Shown here one piece after another: positions 34,797-43,238 of a stretch of 64,000 bases of DNA. Position numbers and translations under genes: made by a program. The stretch is from Oceanirhabdus seepicola (GTDB taxonomy: Bacteria > Bacillota > Clostridia > Clostridiales > Clostridiaceae). The stretch covers positions 496,001 through 560,000 of the forward strand of contig NZ_JAGSOJ010000001.1 in assembly GCF_023684385.1 (NCBI RefSeq), written 5' to 3'. Each line of letters starts with the position of its first letter. Position 1 is the first letter of the stretch. The notes beneath the pieces are model-generated. The model was not told where the DNA came from and did no database searches. It worked only from the letters and a program-made list of their open reading frames with translations.

Positions 34797-35228
34797 CTAA
34801 AGAACCACCATGAGAAATATCCCTATTACAATAACTGAATACCCTAAAACCTGATTCTTATTAAATTTATAGACATCATTACCGAATAACCCAAAATGAT
34901 CTACAATTGATGAAAAAAGCATTTGTCCAAATACCCCACAAGCAACCGTTAGTGAAAGTCCGATATTATTCACTGTTAAATTATTTATAGTTACCATTAC
35001 AACACCTATCATTCCTGGTATAAGCAAATATTTAGGCACGTTTTTAATTGAATTCCACTTTATCTTTTTTAAAAACATAAAAGTTAAAATGGTTATTATC
35101 CCCATAATATGAATGAAAAATATTGCTTGGCTATTTCCTAAGTTTGATGAAAGAATACCATTAAAAGTAATCATAACGGAAATCATAATACCAATAATAA
35201 TGGAATAAGAATAATATTTTTGCTTCAT
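34797..35228 (-). CDS. YdcZ/DUF606 membrane protein, subunit A
   Basis: This 143-residue, five-helix DUF606 paralogue is the first gene of the pair (motifs SSNLGNSQAIFFIHIMG and GVFGQMLFSSIVDHFG). AAAGGAGG lies 5 bases before the ATG. It is divergent from the Crp/Fnr-family regulator gene; the 117-base gap holds a perfect palindrome at 35299-35312. It is probably one half of a heteromeric exporter. Confidence 0.87.
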   Translation of the reverse strand: MKQKYYSYSIIIGIMISVMITFNGILSSNLGNSQAIFFIHIMGIITILTFMFLKKIKWNSIKNVPKYLLIPGMIGVVMVTINNLTVNNIGLSLTVACGVFGQMLFSSIVDHFGLFGNDVYKFNKNQVLGYSVIVIGIFLMVVL

Positions 35229-35292
35229 ACAATGCCTCCTTTATTTTCCTGTCATCTCTTGTGTACCACTAGACTAACATATAAACAAAGTG

Positions 35293-35312
35293 TATAATAT
35301 GACATATGTCAT
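35293..35312. promoter_or_regulatory. Promoter with perfect palindromic operator
   Basis: TATAAT (35293-35298) is followed at once by the 14-bp palindrome ATGACATATGTCAT (35299-35312), in the gap between divergent regulator and transporter genes. The position and symmetry suit autoregulation by the Crp/Fnr-type protein. Confidence 0.6.
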
Positions 35313-35345
35313 GTTTTTAAAAAATATTTTTGGCTAGGTGATTTT

Positions 35346-36044
35346 ATGAATGTTATTAATGATAAACAGTTAATTAAAGAATACGTAAATAAATTTTCAA
35401 TTGATAAATTCTTTTCTAATGATATGCTAGAACATTTCGTATTACATAAATACAATACAGGAGATTTCATATGCTTAACTGGAGAAACCCTTGAATATCT
35501 TCAGTTCCTAGTGAAAGGCAAATGTAAAATTTCTATTTTTCTCGAAAACGGGAAATCGCTTTTACTTAGGTTCGGAGCTCCCTTGACCCTAATTGGAGAC
35601 TTAGAAATCGCTAACAATACTTTATATGATTGCAACCTACAATGTATTGAAGAAATACATTGTGTATGTATTCCTGTTAAAATAATAGAAGAACATTGTA
35701 GTAATGACTCAGTTTTTTGGCATGAGATTTGTAAAAGTCTTTCAAGAAAACTCCGAACCTCATCAGCCTCAAGTTCTATCAACCTTCTTTATCCATTAGA
35801 AAATCGACTTGCCAGCTATTTAATTGCCATCTCATCTTCTCATAATGAGGGTAAAACTACAAGAAATGATATTCATACATCAAAGCTATCAGATATTGCG
35901 GATCTTTTAGGTACTAGTTATCGCCATCTTGCTAGAACCATAAACGTCCTCTGCGAAAAAGGCATAATATCCAGATTAGGAAAAGCTATTATTGTTGAAG
36001 ACTATGAAGCACTTGCTGAACTTGCTGGAGACATCTATATATGA
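35346..36044 (+). CDS. Crp/Fnr family transcriptional regulator
   Basis: This 232-residue regulator has an N-terminal cyclic-nucleotide-binding-type beta-barrel (about 20-125; GETLEYLQFLVKGKCKISIF) and a C-terminal winged helix (about 155-225; SKLSDIADLLGTSYRHLARTINVLCEKGII). It lacks the N-terminal Cys cluster of Fnr, and the barrel does not have an obvious cAMP-binding signature, so the effector is unknown. It is divergent from the YdcZ pair, which it probably controls through the palindrome in the gap. A strong 18-bp-stem terminator follows at 36045-36094. Confidence 0.88.
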   Translation: MNVINDKQLIKEYVNKFSIDKFFSNDMLEHFVLHKYNTGDFICLTGETLEYLQFLVKGKCKISIFLENGKSLLLRFGAPLTLIGDLEIANNTLYDCNLQCIEEIHCVCIPVKIIEEHCSNDSVFWHEICKSLSRKLRTSSASSSINLLYPLENRLASYLIAISSSHNEGKTTRNDIHTSKLSDIADLLGTSYRHLARTINVLCEKGIISRLGKAIIVEDYEALAELAGDIYI

Positions 36045-36094
36045 AAAACTTGTACATTCATCTCACCTATGCTTAAGATGAATGTACAAGTTTT
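36045..36094 (+). terminator. Terminator of the Crp/Fnr gene
   Basis: A perfect stem of about 19 bp (AAAACTTGTACATTCATCT and its complement) with seven T after it. Confidence 0.9.
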
Positions 36095-36245
36095 TTTATG
36101 TTCCTTTCCTATAATTTTCTCTTTGATTATACCTAATACTCTATTGTTGTGTAATATGTAATTGCTTTATTTAGTACATTAAATAAGAATATTTTGAAGC
36201 ATAAAATATCACACTTTCATTTTGATGTTAGATGTATACTTTTTT

Positions 36246-36995
36246 TTATTTTTGAGCAATTATGCAATCATGAAATTCTCCTACAAGTTCTTTTGATGAC
36301 CAAATTCCATATTTTATTTCCCTAATTAAAAATTCATTCTTCCAATAGAGTTCTTTTACTATTTCTTCATTATGCGCAAACCCCTTTTCAGGAGTTTCTT
36401 TATTTAAACTATATGAATTCTCATTAATTCTATATTTTATGTCTAGATATGCCTTTTCCATTTTAATCTGATTACTTATAAATTTATTGTATAAATTAAA
36501 AGAAGATATAAAAACTCCACCTTTTTTTAATACTCTATAAATTTCTTTTAAATATGCATCAATATCTATTAAATACATATGAGTAAATACAGACCACATT
36601 ATCACAATATCTACTGATTCATCTTCTATAGGAAAAATAATATCTTGACATTTTAATTCCCCATCTCGAGAATATGATCCATTGTATGCATCAATAAATT
36701 TAAATTGAAAATTATTATTTATTGCAGATATATTATCTGCACAATAAGAAAGTAATTTCTTGTTACTATCTATTCCTATGTATTGGCCTTGTTTATTTAA
36801 ATAATTAAAAAAGTGAATCGCTATTCTCCCGCAGCCACAGCCAATATCTAATATTTTTTGGTCTGGTTTTACAGATAACCACTGAATAATTTTTTCTGAC
36901 TGCTGCTTTCCTAAATTAAAATAATATTCCTTATCATCGAAAGGTCCAGTCCAATTTCTAATCTCAGGAGCAGGTATAAGTTTTTTAATTTCCAT
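36246..36995 (-). CDS. Class I SAM-dependent methyltransferase
   Basis: This 249-residue protein has the Rossmann-type methyltransferase fold. Motif I is ILDIGCGCGRIAIHFF (about 46-61), followed by YIGIDSNKKLLSYC for the acidic residue that binds the SAM ribose, VDIVIMWSVFTHMY, and YLKEIYRVLKKGGVFISSF. The substrate is not evident; it is nearest to Methyltransf_11/25-type small-molecule enzymes. GGAGG precedes the ATG. It is a single gene with no functional partner nearby. Confidence 0.85.
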   Translation of the reverse strand: MEIKKLIPAPEIRNWTGPFDDKEYYFNLGKQQSEKIIQWLSVKPDQKILDIGCGCGRIAIHFFNYLNKQGQYIGIDSNKKLLSYCADNISAINNNFQFKFIDAYNGSYSRDGELKCQDIIFPIEDESVDIVIMWSVFTHMYLIDIDAYLKEIYRVLKKGGVFISSFNLYNKFISNQIKMEKAYLDIKYRINENSYSLNKETPEKGFAHNEEIVKELYWKNEFLIREIKYGIWSSKELVGEFHDCIIAQK

Positions 36996-37228
36996 AACTA
37001 CCTCCAGGCATTAATAATATTAAAGTTGTACTAAAAAATTCTAACTACAACATAAGATACAATTATTCTTTAAAGATTATTCTTTTGTAGCTACACATTT
37101 CAATTATTTTATTCATAAATCATTTTCTATTAGCAAATGTATATTTCTTAAATATAGATTATTTTACACTCATTATAAATGATTTAAATAATATCTAATC
37201 TCATCATTATTTAAAAACATAGCCTTGT

Positions 37229-37313
37229 TTAAAATACAATAAGATGGATGTTTCTGCACTAAAGCACAAACATCCATCATTTTTAATTTTCAATTCTCAA
37301 TTTTTCATTATTC
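37229..37313 (-). repeat. Palindromic intergenic element (copy C, short)
   Basis: On the minus strand, AATTGAGAATTGAAAATT leads into AATGATGGATGTTTGTGCTT and ATCTTATTGT, matching copy A (4865-5096) and copy B (49851-49990). The hairpin at 37243-37278 (GATGGATGTTT/AAACATCCATC) may serve as terminator. The repeat encodes the last residues of the ABC permease. Confidence 0.65.
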
Positions 37314-38980
37314 TTTTTCGCGCCTTTGTTTCCCTTTTTCCCAAAAACCACCATCCAGTAAACTATCGCAAAGATCCCTATAGCAATTATAAAGATTCCA
37401 TTCCCATAAGGGATTTTCTTAGATAAAAAATGAGCACCCCATATTACACCAACCACAAAACTTATAATAAGTGTATTTCCAAAACTCTTTGCATTATTGG
37501 TTGAATATCCATTTGAGAAAGGCATCTCTATAGATAATTTACTATAACAAAATAGACTGATTACATTTAAAGCCATGAACATTCCAAACATATCTGGAAG
37601 AACCCGCACTCCCCCTACTGCTGTAAATATTACTGTGTATGCCAGGAAAATAGTATAGAAAAATTTTACTACAAAACTTTTAAATGCTCCTTTTTTGATA
37701 ATAGTCTTATTTTGTATAGGTAACACATCATATATCCATGCCCCCTTATATTTTTCACTATAGGCTATCATAACAATCAAGGGAGCCATCATTATAATTC
37801 CCAAATATCCCATAAGATGTCTTGAATTCTCATAGAAATTTGCCATATACCCTTGTATTCCTCCATCTCTTAAACCATTTAGCATAAATATGAATGGAAA
37901 TATAAATGCCATTGCCATTGAAGGGTAGATTGATTGTTTAAATTTTCTGTCCCTCTTAAACATGTTTGTAGTGAACTCAAAAACAGCTCTTTCTTGATAA
38001 TCACTACAGAATATTCTTGCCACTAATCCACTACCTTTTTTCTGATTACTCTTTATTTTTTGTTCTTTTTTACTTTCAACTGTATTCATTTTATACAAAC
38101 TATTTTCAAAATGTGGAACAAGTATCTTAGTGTATATAAAAAGTGAAATTATAGGCAATATCACCGTCCATATAGAGAAAAATATACTTATTGAGTTAAC
38201 CTCTCCTCCAGATACAATATTTAAAGGCGCGGAAAAAACAACACTAGGCAAGAAAAACTGCCACCATTTAAAGCTGAATAAAATAGATGTATCCACAAAA
38301 TCAAAGGCTCTTGCTATAAACTGATATCCTACAAAAATCGTAATACTCATAGCAATCTGCACATAATTTATTATATCCTTTAGCTTCTCTCCACTAAAGA
38401 ATCTTAGAAATATAAAATAAAATAACCCTGTAAACAATACAATAGATATATCCGCAATTATAAGCTCTAAAATGAACAGTAGTCCCACTGCAATTCCATC
38501 TTTGAAGAAACTCACAAGAGTCATTGGTCCAGCAAACACCACCGTTATAAGTGCCACATAAATAAATATATGAATAAATCGTGCTACATTAGCCGTTTTC
38601 TCATCTATAGGCTTACTCCCTAGAAGCTGTTTCTCCTTAAGATCAAGTAGAACTGTTGAGAAATCAGAAATCATACTCATAGCTATCATAAACATAGTTA
38701 TACCAATACCTACACTATATCTATACATCAATGGAAGATGAGTAATCATAATCAATGCAATAAAAATTCCTGTTATGAAATACCCTATAAGAGATCTAAC
38801 AAAATAATTTTTGTCTTTACTTTCTGGCTCATTACTCTGCATACTCTGTATTGTAGGTCTTCTACCATCAAGCGTTAATTTAATCTGTAGTATCTTCCTC
38901 ATAACATCGTAATTAACACCCATCTTGGTAAATATCAACTTAAATTTATCTAATATCCTTAAGCTCATAAAATTCTTCAT
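37283..38980 (-). CDS. ABC transporter permease, exporter type
   Basis: This 565-residue membrane protein has about 12 hydrophobic segments and a central charged loop (about 290-345). It is translated 3 bases after its ATPase partner, so they form one exporter. I cannot assign a substrate; the length and layout resemble the large ABC-2-type permeases of Firmicutes. The C-terminal residues NEKLRIEN are encoded by a dispersed intergenic repeat, so the original tail was probably different or longer. Confidence 0.82.
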   Translation of the reverse strand: MKNFMSLRILDKFKLIFTKMGVNYDVMRKILQIKLTLDGRRPTIQSMQSNEPESKDKNYFVRSLIGYFITGIFIALIMITHLPLMYRYSVGIGITMFMIAMSMISDFSTVLLDLKEKQLLGSKPIDEKTANVARFIHIFIYVALITVVFAGPMTLVSFFKDGIAVGLLFILELIIADISIVLFTGLFYFIFLRFFSGEKLKDIINYVQIAMSITIFVGYQFIARAFDFVDTSILFSFKWWQFFLPSVVFSAPLNIVSGGEVNSISIFFSIWTVILPIISLFIYTKILVPHFENSLYKMNTVESKKEQKIKSNQKKGSGLVARIFCSDYQERAVFEFTTNMFKRDRKFKQSIYPSMAMAFIFPFIFMLNGLRDGGIQGYMANFYENSRHLMGYLGIIMMAPLIVMIAYSEKYKGAWIYDVLPIQNKTIIKKGAFKSFVVKFFYTIFLAYTVIFTAVGGVRVLPDMFGMFMALNVISLFCYSKLSIEMPFSNGYSTNNAKSFGNTLIISFVVGVIWGAHFLSKKIPYGNGIFIIAIGIFAIVYWMVVFGKKGNKGAKKNNEKLRIEN

Positions 38981-38983
38981 GAA

Positions 38984-39766
38984 TTACTCCCCCTTTACTG
39001 CACTAACAAACGCATCCGCTTTACTACTGTGATTGTTCACACCAGTAATATCAGTAAATATATTCTCCAGAGACTCTTCATGATTAACTCTCTTTAACTC
39101 TTCAAAGGTTCCATCAGCTGCAACTACTCCATCATTTAAAAGAATAATCCTATTGCTTATTTTTTCAACAACATCCATTATGTGAGAAGAATAAAACACA
39201 GTTTTCCCCATGTCTGCAAGTTTTGTTAGTACTTCTTTAAAAACCATAACACTATTTGCATCTAACCCACTTATAGGTTCATCAAGAAATAAAATATCAG
39301 GATCATGTATCATACTACAAGCTATTAGAAATTTCTGCTTCATTCCCTTTGAATAGGATTCTATTCTTGAAGTATAAGCATCCTCGATACCGAATACACT
39401 CATTAACTTCAACGTCTTTTCTTCAACTTCTTTCTTGTCCATTCCATAAACAACACCAATAAATTCGCTATATTCTTTAGCTGTTAAATTGTCATATATA
39501 TCTGGAACCTCTGGAACATATCCTATTTTTTTCTTATATTCAACAGATCCATCCCTAATATCATTTCCAAATATTTTCACGTCTCCTTCGAAGTCTTTAA
39601 CAAGACCTAACATAATTTTTACTGTAGTACTTTTACCTGCTCCATTAGGACCTATATACCCTATAATCTCTCCTCTATGAACGTCAAGATCAATTCCCTT
39701 TAAAACACTATTATTCCCGTAACACTTAACCAAGTTTTTTATTGAAATAATCGGTTCCCCTTTCAT
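38984..39766 (-). CDS. ABC transporter ATP-binding protein
   Basis: This 260-residue ABC ATPase has Walker A GPNGAGKST, the Q-loop near GYVPEVPD, signature SYSKGMKQK (the usual form in ABC-2 exporters), Walker B ILFLDEPISGLD and the H-loop VFYSSHIMD. It powers the permease encoded directly downstream. The start is placed at an ATG (39766), with GGAGGAGA upstream; an in-frame GTG lies 15 bases earlier and overlaps that RBS. It is the first gene of a two-gene operon. The MITE-like element begins about 30 bases upstream of the gene and may contain or displace its promoter. Confidence 0.9.
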   Translation of the reverse strand: MKGEPIISIKNLVKCYGNNSVLKGIDLDVHRGEIIGYIGPNGAGKSTTVKIMLGLVKDFEGDVKIFGNDIRDGSVEYKKKIGYVPEVPDIYDNLTAKEYSEFIGVVYGMDKKEVEEKTLKLMSVFGIEDAYTSRIESYSKGMKQKFLIACSMIHDPDILFLDEPISGLDANSVMVFKEVLTKLADMGKTVFYSSHIMDVVEKISNRIILLNDGVVAADGTFEELKRVNHEESLENIFTDITGVNNHSSKADAFVSAVKGE

Positions 39767-39798
39767 ACTTATCTCCTCCACACTTCAGTTTTATTAAC

Positions 39799-40061
39799 TT
39801 AGGCATATTCAAATAAATAACTAGTCAGTTATACAGAAAGAAATTATCATTTATATCTTGATATAGAAAAAGTGTTGAACCTTCACTATTTTCTATATCA
39901 AGAATCATAAGGTAAATTTCTTTCTGTATGCTAGTCTATTTAGTGGGATACTTCATCCTCGGAACCCTCTCATAGAGCAACTATCAGAGGAACCCAACTC
40001 TTTGTATCCCGTAAAATATCCGTCGCATCTTTGACTTGTTATTTATTTTCATATGCCTTAA
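39799..40061. mobile_element. MITE-like element with 26-bp terminal inverted repeats
   Basis: This 263-bp non-coding element has ends GGCATAT-CAAATAAATAAC (39802 on) and GGCATAT-AAAATAAATAAC (complement of 40058 back), which agree at 23 of 26 positions through to AGTCA. Inside are two more inverted repeats: 39832-39928 (arms starting TACAGAAAGAAATT) and 39945-40010 (GGGATAC/GTATCCC, itself holding a smaller hairpin). No transposase gene is present. A deleted copy lies at 13047-13106. Confidence 0.65.
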
Positions 40062-40108
40062 ATATATCACTTTCCATTATATACTAATTGTTGTTTTTTT
40101 TAAATAAT

Positions 40109-40136
40109 TAAAACACCTATAAGCGTTTTATCTCAT
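40109..40136 (-). terminator. Terminator of the PTS IIA gene
   Basis: CGCCTATGAG pairs with CTTATAGGTG (with wobble pairs) and TTTT follows on the minus strand. Confidence 0.65.
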
Positions 40137-40149
40137 AGGCGTATACTTT

Positions 40150-40629
40150 TTATTCATATATTATTTCAATCACATCTTCTCCCATTGTTTTAGTACCAAG
40201 GGTAGTTTTAAACCTCTTTATTTCTGCTCCATTTGTTACAACCATAATAACAATATCTGATTTACCTTTTTCTTTAATGAACCTTCTATCAAATTTGATT
40301 ATAGGATCTCCAACTTTAACATTAGTCCCGTCTTCTGCAATTCTAAGGAATCCCTTTCCTCCAAGTTCAACTGTATCAATACCTATATGGATTAGTATCT
40401 CAATCCCATCTTTCGTTTTTAAGCCAACGGCATGGTTTGTGTGAAAAATCATTTCAATTATTCCTTCTATAGGGGAATGAATCACCTCTTCTTTTGGCTT
40501 GATAGCAATACCATCACCTAACATCTTATTCGAAAAGACATGATCCGGGGTCTCTGCAATATTAATGTATTCTCCTTTTAGTGGCGCTTTGATATTAAGG
40601 GTTTTATTCTTTTTAAATAAATTAAACAT
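40150..40629 (-). CDS. PTS glucose-family IIA component
   Basis: This 159-residue cytoplasmic IIA(Glc)-type domain carries the phosphate between HPr and the IIB domain. The active-site His is His81 in ILIHIGIDTVELGG, and the partner His is His66 in TNHAVGLK; both are present. It is encoded 102 bases downstream of the IIBC gene, so it supplies the IIA domain that this permease lacks. GAAAGGTGAGG lies before the ATG. A terminator follows. Confidence 0.93.
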   Translation of the reverse strand: MFNLFKKNKTLNIKAPLKGEYINIAETPDHVFSNKMLGDGIAIKPKEEVIHSPIEGIIEMIFHTNHAVGLKTKDGIEILIHIGIDTVELGGKGFLRIAEDGTNVKVGDPIIKFDRRFIKEKGKSDIVIMVVTNGAEIKRFKTTLGTKTMGEDVIEIIYE

Positions 40630-40693
40630 ACAACCTCACCTTTCCTATACTTAAGCCTAAAAAACATCGTATAATACATTTTTTTATATTTAT

Positions 40694-40720
40694 GTATATT
40701 CCTCCATGCATATAAACGCA
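40694..40720 (-). terminator. Hairpin between nagE and the IIA gene
   Basis: CCTCCATGC/GCATGGAGG with an 8-9-base loop. There is no long T run, so it may be a processing or partial termination signal that sets IIBC versus IIA levels. Confidence 0.55.
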
Positions 40721-40731
40721 TGGAGGTAATA

Positions 40732-42129
40732 TTATTTTTTCATTTCTTCTTTCATATGAGTTACTAATGGATCCGCTACTGTTCCAACTATAATTTGCAA
40801 GTTATTTTCACCGAGCTTCATTATACCAGTAGCTCCAATTTCTTTCAACCTACCTTCTTGTACTTTTTCTGAATCCTTAACAGTTAATCTTATTCTTGTA
40901 ATGCACGCATCCACAACAACAATATTTGACTTTCCTCCTATAGCCAAAAGTATTTCTCTAGCTTTATCAGCTAGCTCCGTGCTTTTCAAGTTGCTAAGCT
41001 TCTCTGATTCCTCGTCATCTCTTCTACCTGGAGTAGGAAGATCAAATTTCTTTATTACAAAGTAAAATACAAAGAAATAAATTAAGAAGAATAGTACTAT
41101 TAATGGAATCATAAGCAATGGTTTTGTTGAAATATTCCAGTTGATACCATAATCAATTGCACCTGCCGAGAACATGAATCCACATTTTATTCCTAATGCC
41201 GTTGTTATAGCCATTGAAACTCCTGTCAAAAGTGCATGAATTATATATAAACCTGGTGCTAAGAATAAGAACAAGAACTCTATAGGTTCAGTTATCCCTG
41301 TTACAAATGCAGTAAACGCTGCACCTAACAATAATCCTCCAACTATCTTTCTTTTCTTTTTCTTTGCAGCGGCTATCATAGCTACTGCAGCCCCTGGAAG
41401 TCCACCCATCATTATTGGGAAGAATCCTGTCATGAATGTTCCAGCATTAGGATCTAAAGCTTGAAATCTCCATAAATCTCCTTTTATAAGTTCTCCTGCA
41501 GCATTAGTAAAGGTACCAAATTCGAACCATGTAATTGTATTCATTACATGATGAAGACCAAATGGAAGCAATAATCTATTCAATACTCCAAATGCCCCTG
41601 CTCCAGCTGCTCCTGCATCCGCAATAGAATTACCTAATGTATTCAATCCCCCCTGTATCCAAGGCCAAATAAATCCAGCAGCTACCCCTATAATCAGGGC
41701 AATGACGGAAGTTACAATAGGTACAAACCTTTTTCCTCCAAAGAACCCTAAAACATCTGGTAATTTTATTCCCTTAAATTTGTTATACATCTTAGCAGCT
41801 AGAACACCAGCAATAATACCTGCGATAACCCCCATATTAATTCCATCGTTGAAACTTTTAGCTACTCCTACAATAACATAATACCCTAGTGCTCCAGCAA
41901 GTCCCGCTACTCCATTATTCTCATCAGCGAGTCCCACTGCTACACCTATAGCAAATAGTAATGGAAGATTTGCAAAGGCTGCATTTCCAGCTTCAAACAT
42001 CCACTTCCAACCAAGAATATCATCAGCACCAAGTCTTAAAAGCAATCCCATAGCTGGCAACACTGCTATAGCCACTAATAACGCTTTACCAAATCGCTGA
42101 AGTCCTCCAACCAAATTTTTTTTACCCAT
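40732..42129 (-). CDS. nagE: PTS N-acetylglucosamine IIBC permease
   Basis: This 465-residue sugar permease of the glucose superfamily imports and phosphorylates its sugar. The IIC part (about 1-370, ten or so helices) closely follows remembered NagE sequence: LPFGLHHVMNTITWFEFG, GELIKGDLWRF, GTFMTGFFPIMMGGLPGA, TGITEPIEFLFLF. The IIB domain at the C-terminus has its phosphocysteine in VVVDACITRIRLTV (Cys at about 406). The GlcNAc assignment rests on these motifs and not on context; glucose is the alternative. Transcription is controlled by an antiterminator in its leader (42193-42243), and the regulator gene lies just upstream. Confidence 0.87.
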   Translation of the reverse strand: MGKKNLVGGLQRFGKALLVAIAVLPAMGLLLRLGADDILGWKWMFEAGNAAFANLPLLFAIGVAVGLADENNGVAGLAGALGYYVIVGVAKSFNDGINMGVIAGIIAGVLAAKMYNKFKGIKLPDVLGFFGGKRFVPIVTSVIALIIGVAAGFIWPWIQGGLNTLGNSIADAGAAGAGAFGVLNRLLLPFGLHHVMNTITWFEFGTFTNAAGELIKGDLWRFQALDPNAGTFMTGFFPIMMGGLPGAAVAMIAAAKKKKRKIVGGLLLGAAFTAFVTGITEPIEFLFLFLAPGLYIIHALLTGVSMAITTALGIKCGFMFSAGAIDYGINWNISTKPLLMIPLIVLFFLIYFFVFYFVIKKFDLPTPGRRDDEESEKLSNLKSTELADKAREILLAIGGKSNIVVVDACITRIRLTVKDSEKVQEGRLKEIGATGIMKLGENNLQIIVGTVADPLVTHMKEEMKK

Positions 42130-42192
42130 GATTCATCCCCCTTTATTTTTCTGTTCTAAAAGAACAGTGCAAACCCATAAATTTTTAAGAAC

Positions 42193-42243
42193 AAAAAAAG
42201 AGCAGAAAAGTTTCCTTTCCAGCTCATGCCCAAATGGTTACAC
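42193..42243 (-). promoter_or_regulatory. RAT antiterminator overlapping the nagE leader terminator
   Basis: The minus strand reads GTGTAACCATTTGGGCATGA (42224-42243), like the GlcT-type RNA antiterminator with GTGTTAC...GGCATGAG. It overlaps a terminator whose stem is GAGC-TGGAAAG/CTTTTCT-GCTC (42200-42225) with a seven-base U run. Binding of the regulator would stop the terminator from forming. Confidence 0.75.
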
Positions 42244-42260
42244 GCCTTACAAAAATACCA

Positions 42261-43100
42261 TCATATATTATTTTTAACTCTCTCAACATGAAGTGCTATA
42301 TATCCTATTTCATCTTCACTAACTTCCTTATACAATTCATCCTTCAGAATCTCACCAATATTCTCTGCAATTTTGTATGATGAATTTAGTTTATTTTTTA
42401 TTGAATCGAGAATCTCGTTTTTTATAGGTATTCCCTTAATAATTCTCTCAATTGCAAATCTAATATGAGATATAAACCTCTCGTAATTAATACTCCTTCT
42501 ATCCACTTCAATATTCAATAAATCCTCTATATATTCTGTAATAGTACTACATAAAAAAGCATATTTCACTGTATTAGATACCTTACCATCATTTCTTGCA
42601 GAATGTATATGCATTGCTATGAATCCAATTTCATCTTCTGGTATATGTATTCCTGTTCTCTCTTGAAGAATCTTCATTGCTTTTTCAGCAATCTGCATTT
42701 CTTTACTGTACAAAGTCTCAATTTCAATAACAAAGGGATTAGTTATGGTATCATTATTTTTTAACCTAAGGATAGTAAATGCAATATGATCTGTCAAACT
42801 AATATGTATTTTTTCATTCAGGTCTTGATGGAACTCTTCAGATATGAATGAGATGATTTCCTCACAAACTTCTACAATCTCCCCATCTACTCTTTCCATT
42901 AGTTCTATGAATGTATCCTTATTATTTTTCTCTTCAATGGCGAATACTTTCTTGAACTCCCCTAAGTCACTTAAACTGTCCCCTACTCTATATCTATGAC
43001 CTACTCCTCGTTCCACGATAATTTTTTCTACATCTAATTGCCCTATCATTATGCCATTATTATTCAAAATTTTCAGGACTTTATATCTACCCGTTCCCAT
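42261..43100 (-). CDS. glcT: BglG/GlcT-type transcription antiterminator
   Basis: This 279-residue protein has an N-terminal CAT RNA-binding domain (about 1-57) and two PTS regulation domains (PRD1 about 70-170, PRD2 about 175-279). The PRD histidines that are phosphorylated are visible in SLTDHIAFTI and FIAMHIHSA, then SHIRFAIERI and YIALHVERV. When not phosphorylated by its PTS permease it dimerises and binds the RAT site, allowing nagE expression. It lies directly upstream of its target. TAGGAGAG precedes the ATG. The subtype is inferred from the RAT sequence. Confidence 0.9.
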   Translation of the reverse strand: MGTGRYKVLKILNNNGIMIGQLDVEKIIVERGVGHRYRVGDSLSDLGEFKKVFAIEEKNNKDTFIELMERVDGEIVEVCEEIISFISEEFHQDLNEKIHISLTDHIAFTILRLKNNDTITNPFVIEIETLYSKEMQIAEKAMKILQERTGIHIPEDEIGFIAMHIHSARNDGKVSNTVKYAFLCSTITEYIEDLLNIEVDRRSINYERFISHIRFAIERIIKGIPIKNEILDSIKNKLNSSYKIAENIGEILKDELYKEVSEDEIGYIALHVERVKNNI

Positions 43101-43181
43101 ATAACTCTCCTAAATACTAATAAATGAATTACTATATGTTAGATTATATTTTAATTCTTAGTTCTTTATGACAAAAATAAA

Positions 43182-43208
43182 AAACATCTCATATTTAAGG
43201 TATGAAAT
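43182..43208 (-). terminator. Terminator of the YibE/F gene
   Basis: CATTTCATA/TATGAGATG (one G-U pair) with a T run on the minus strand. Confidence 0.7.
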
Positions 43209-43238
43209 GCTTTCCATTAATTAAAATTTGTATATACT

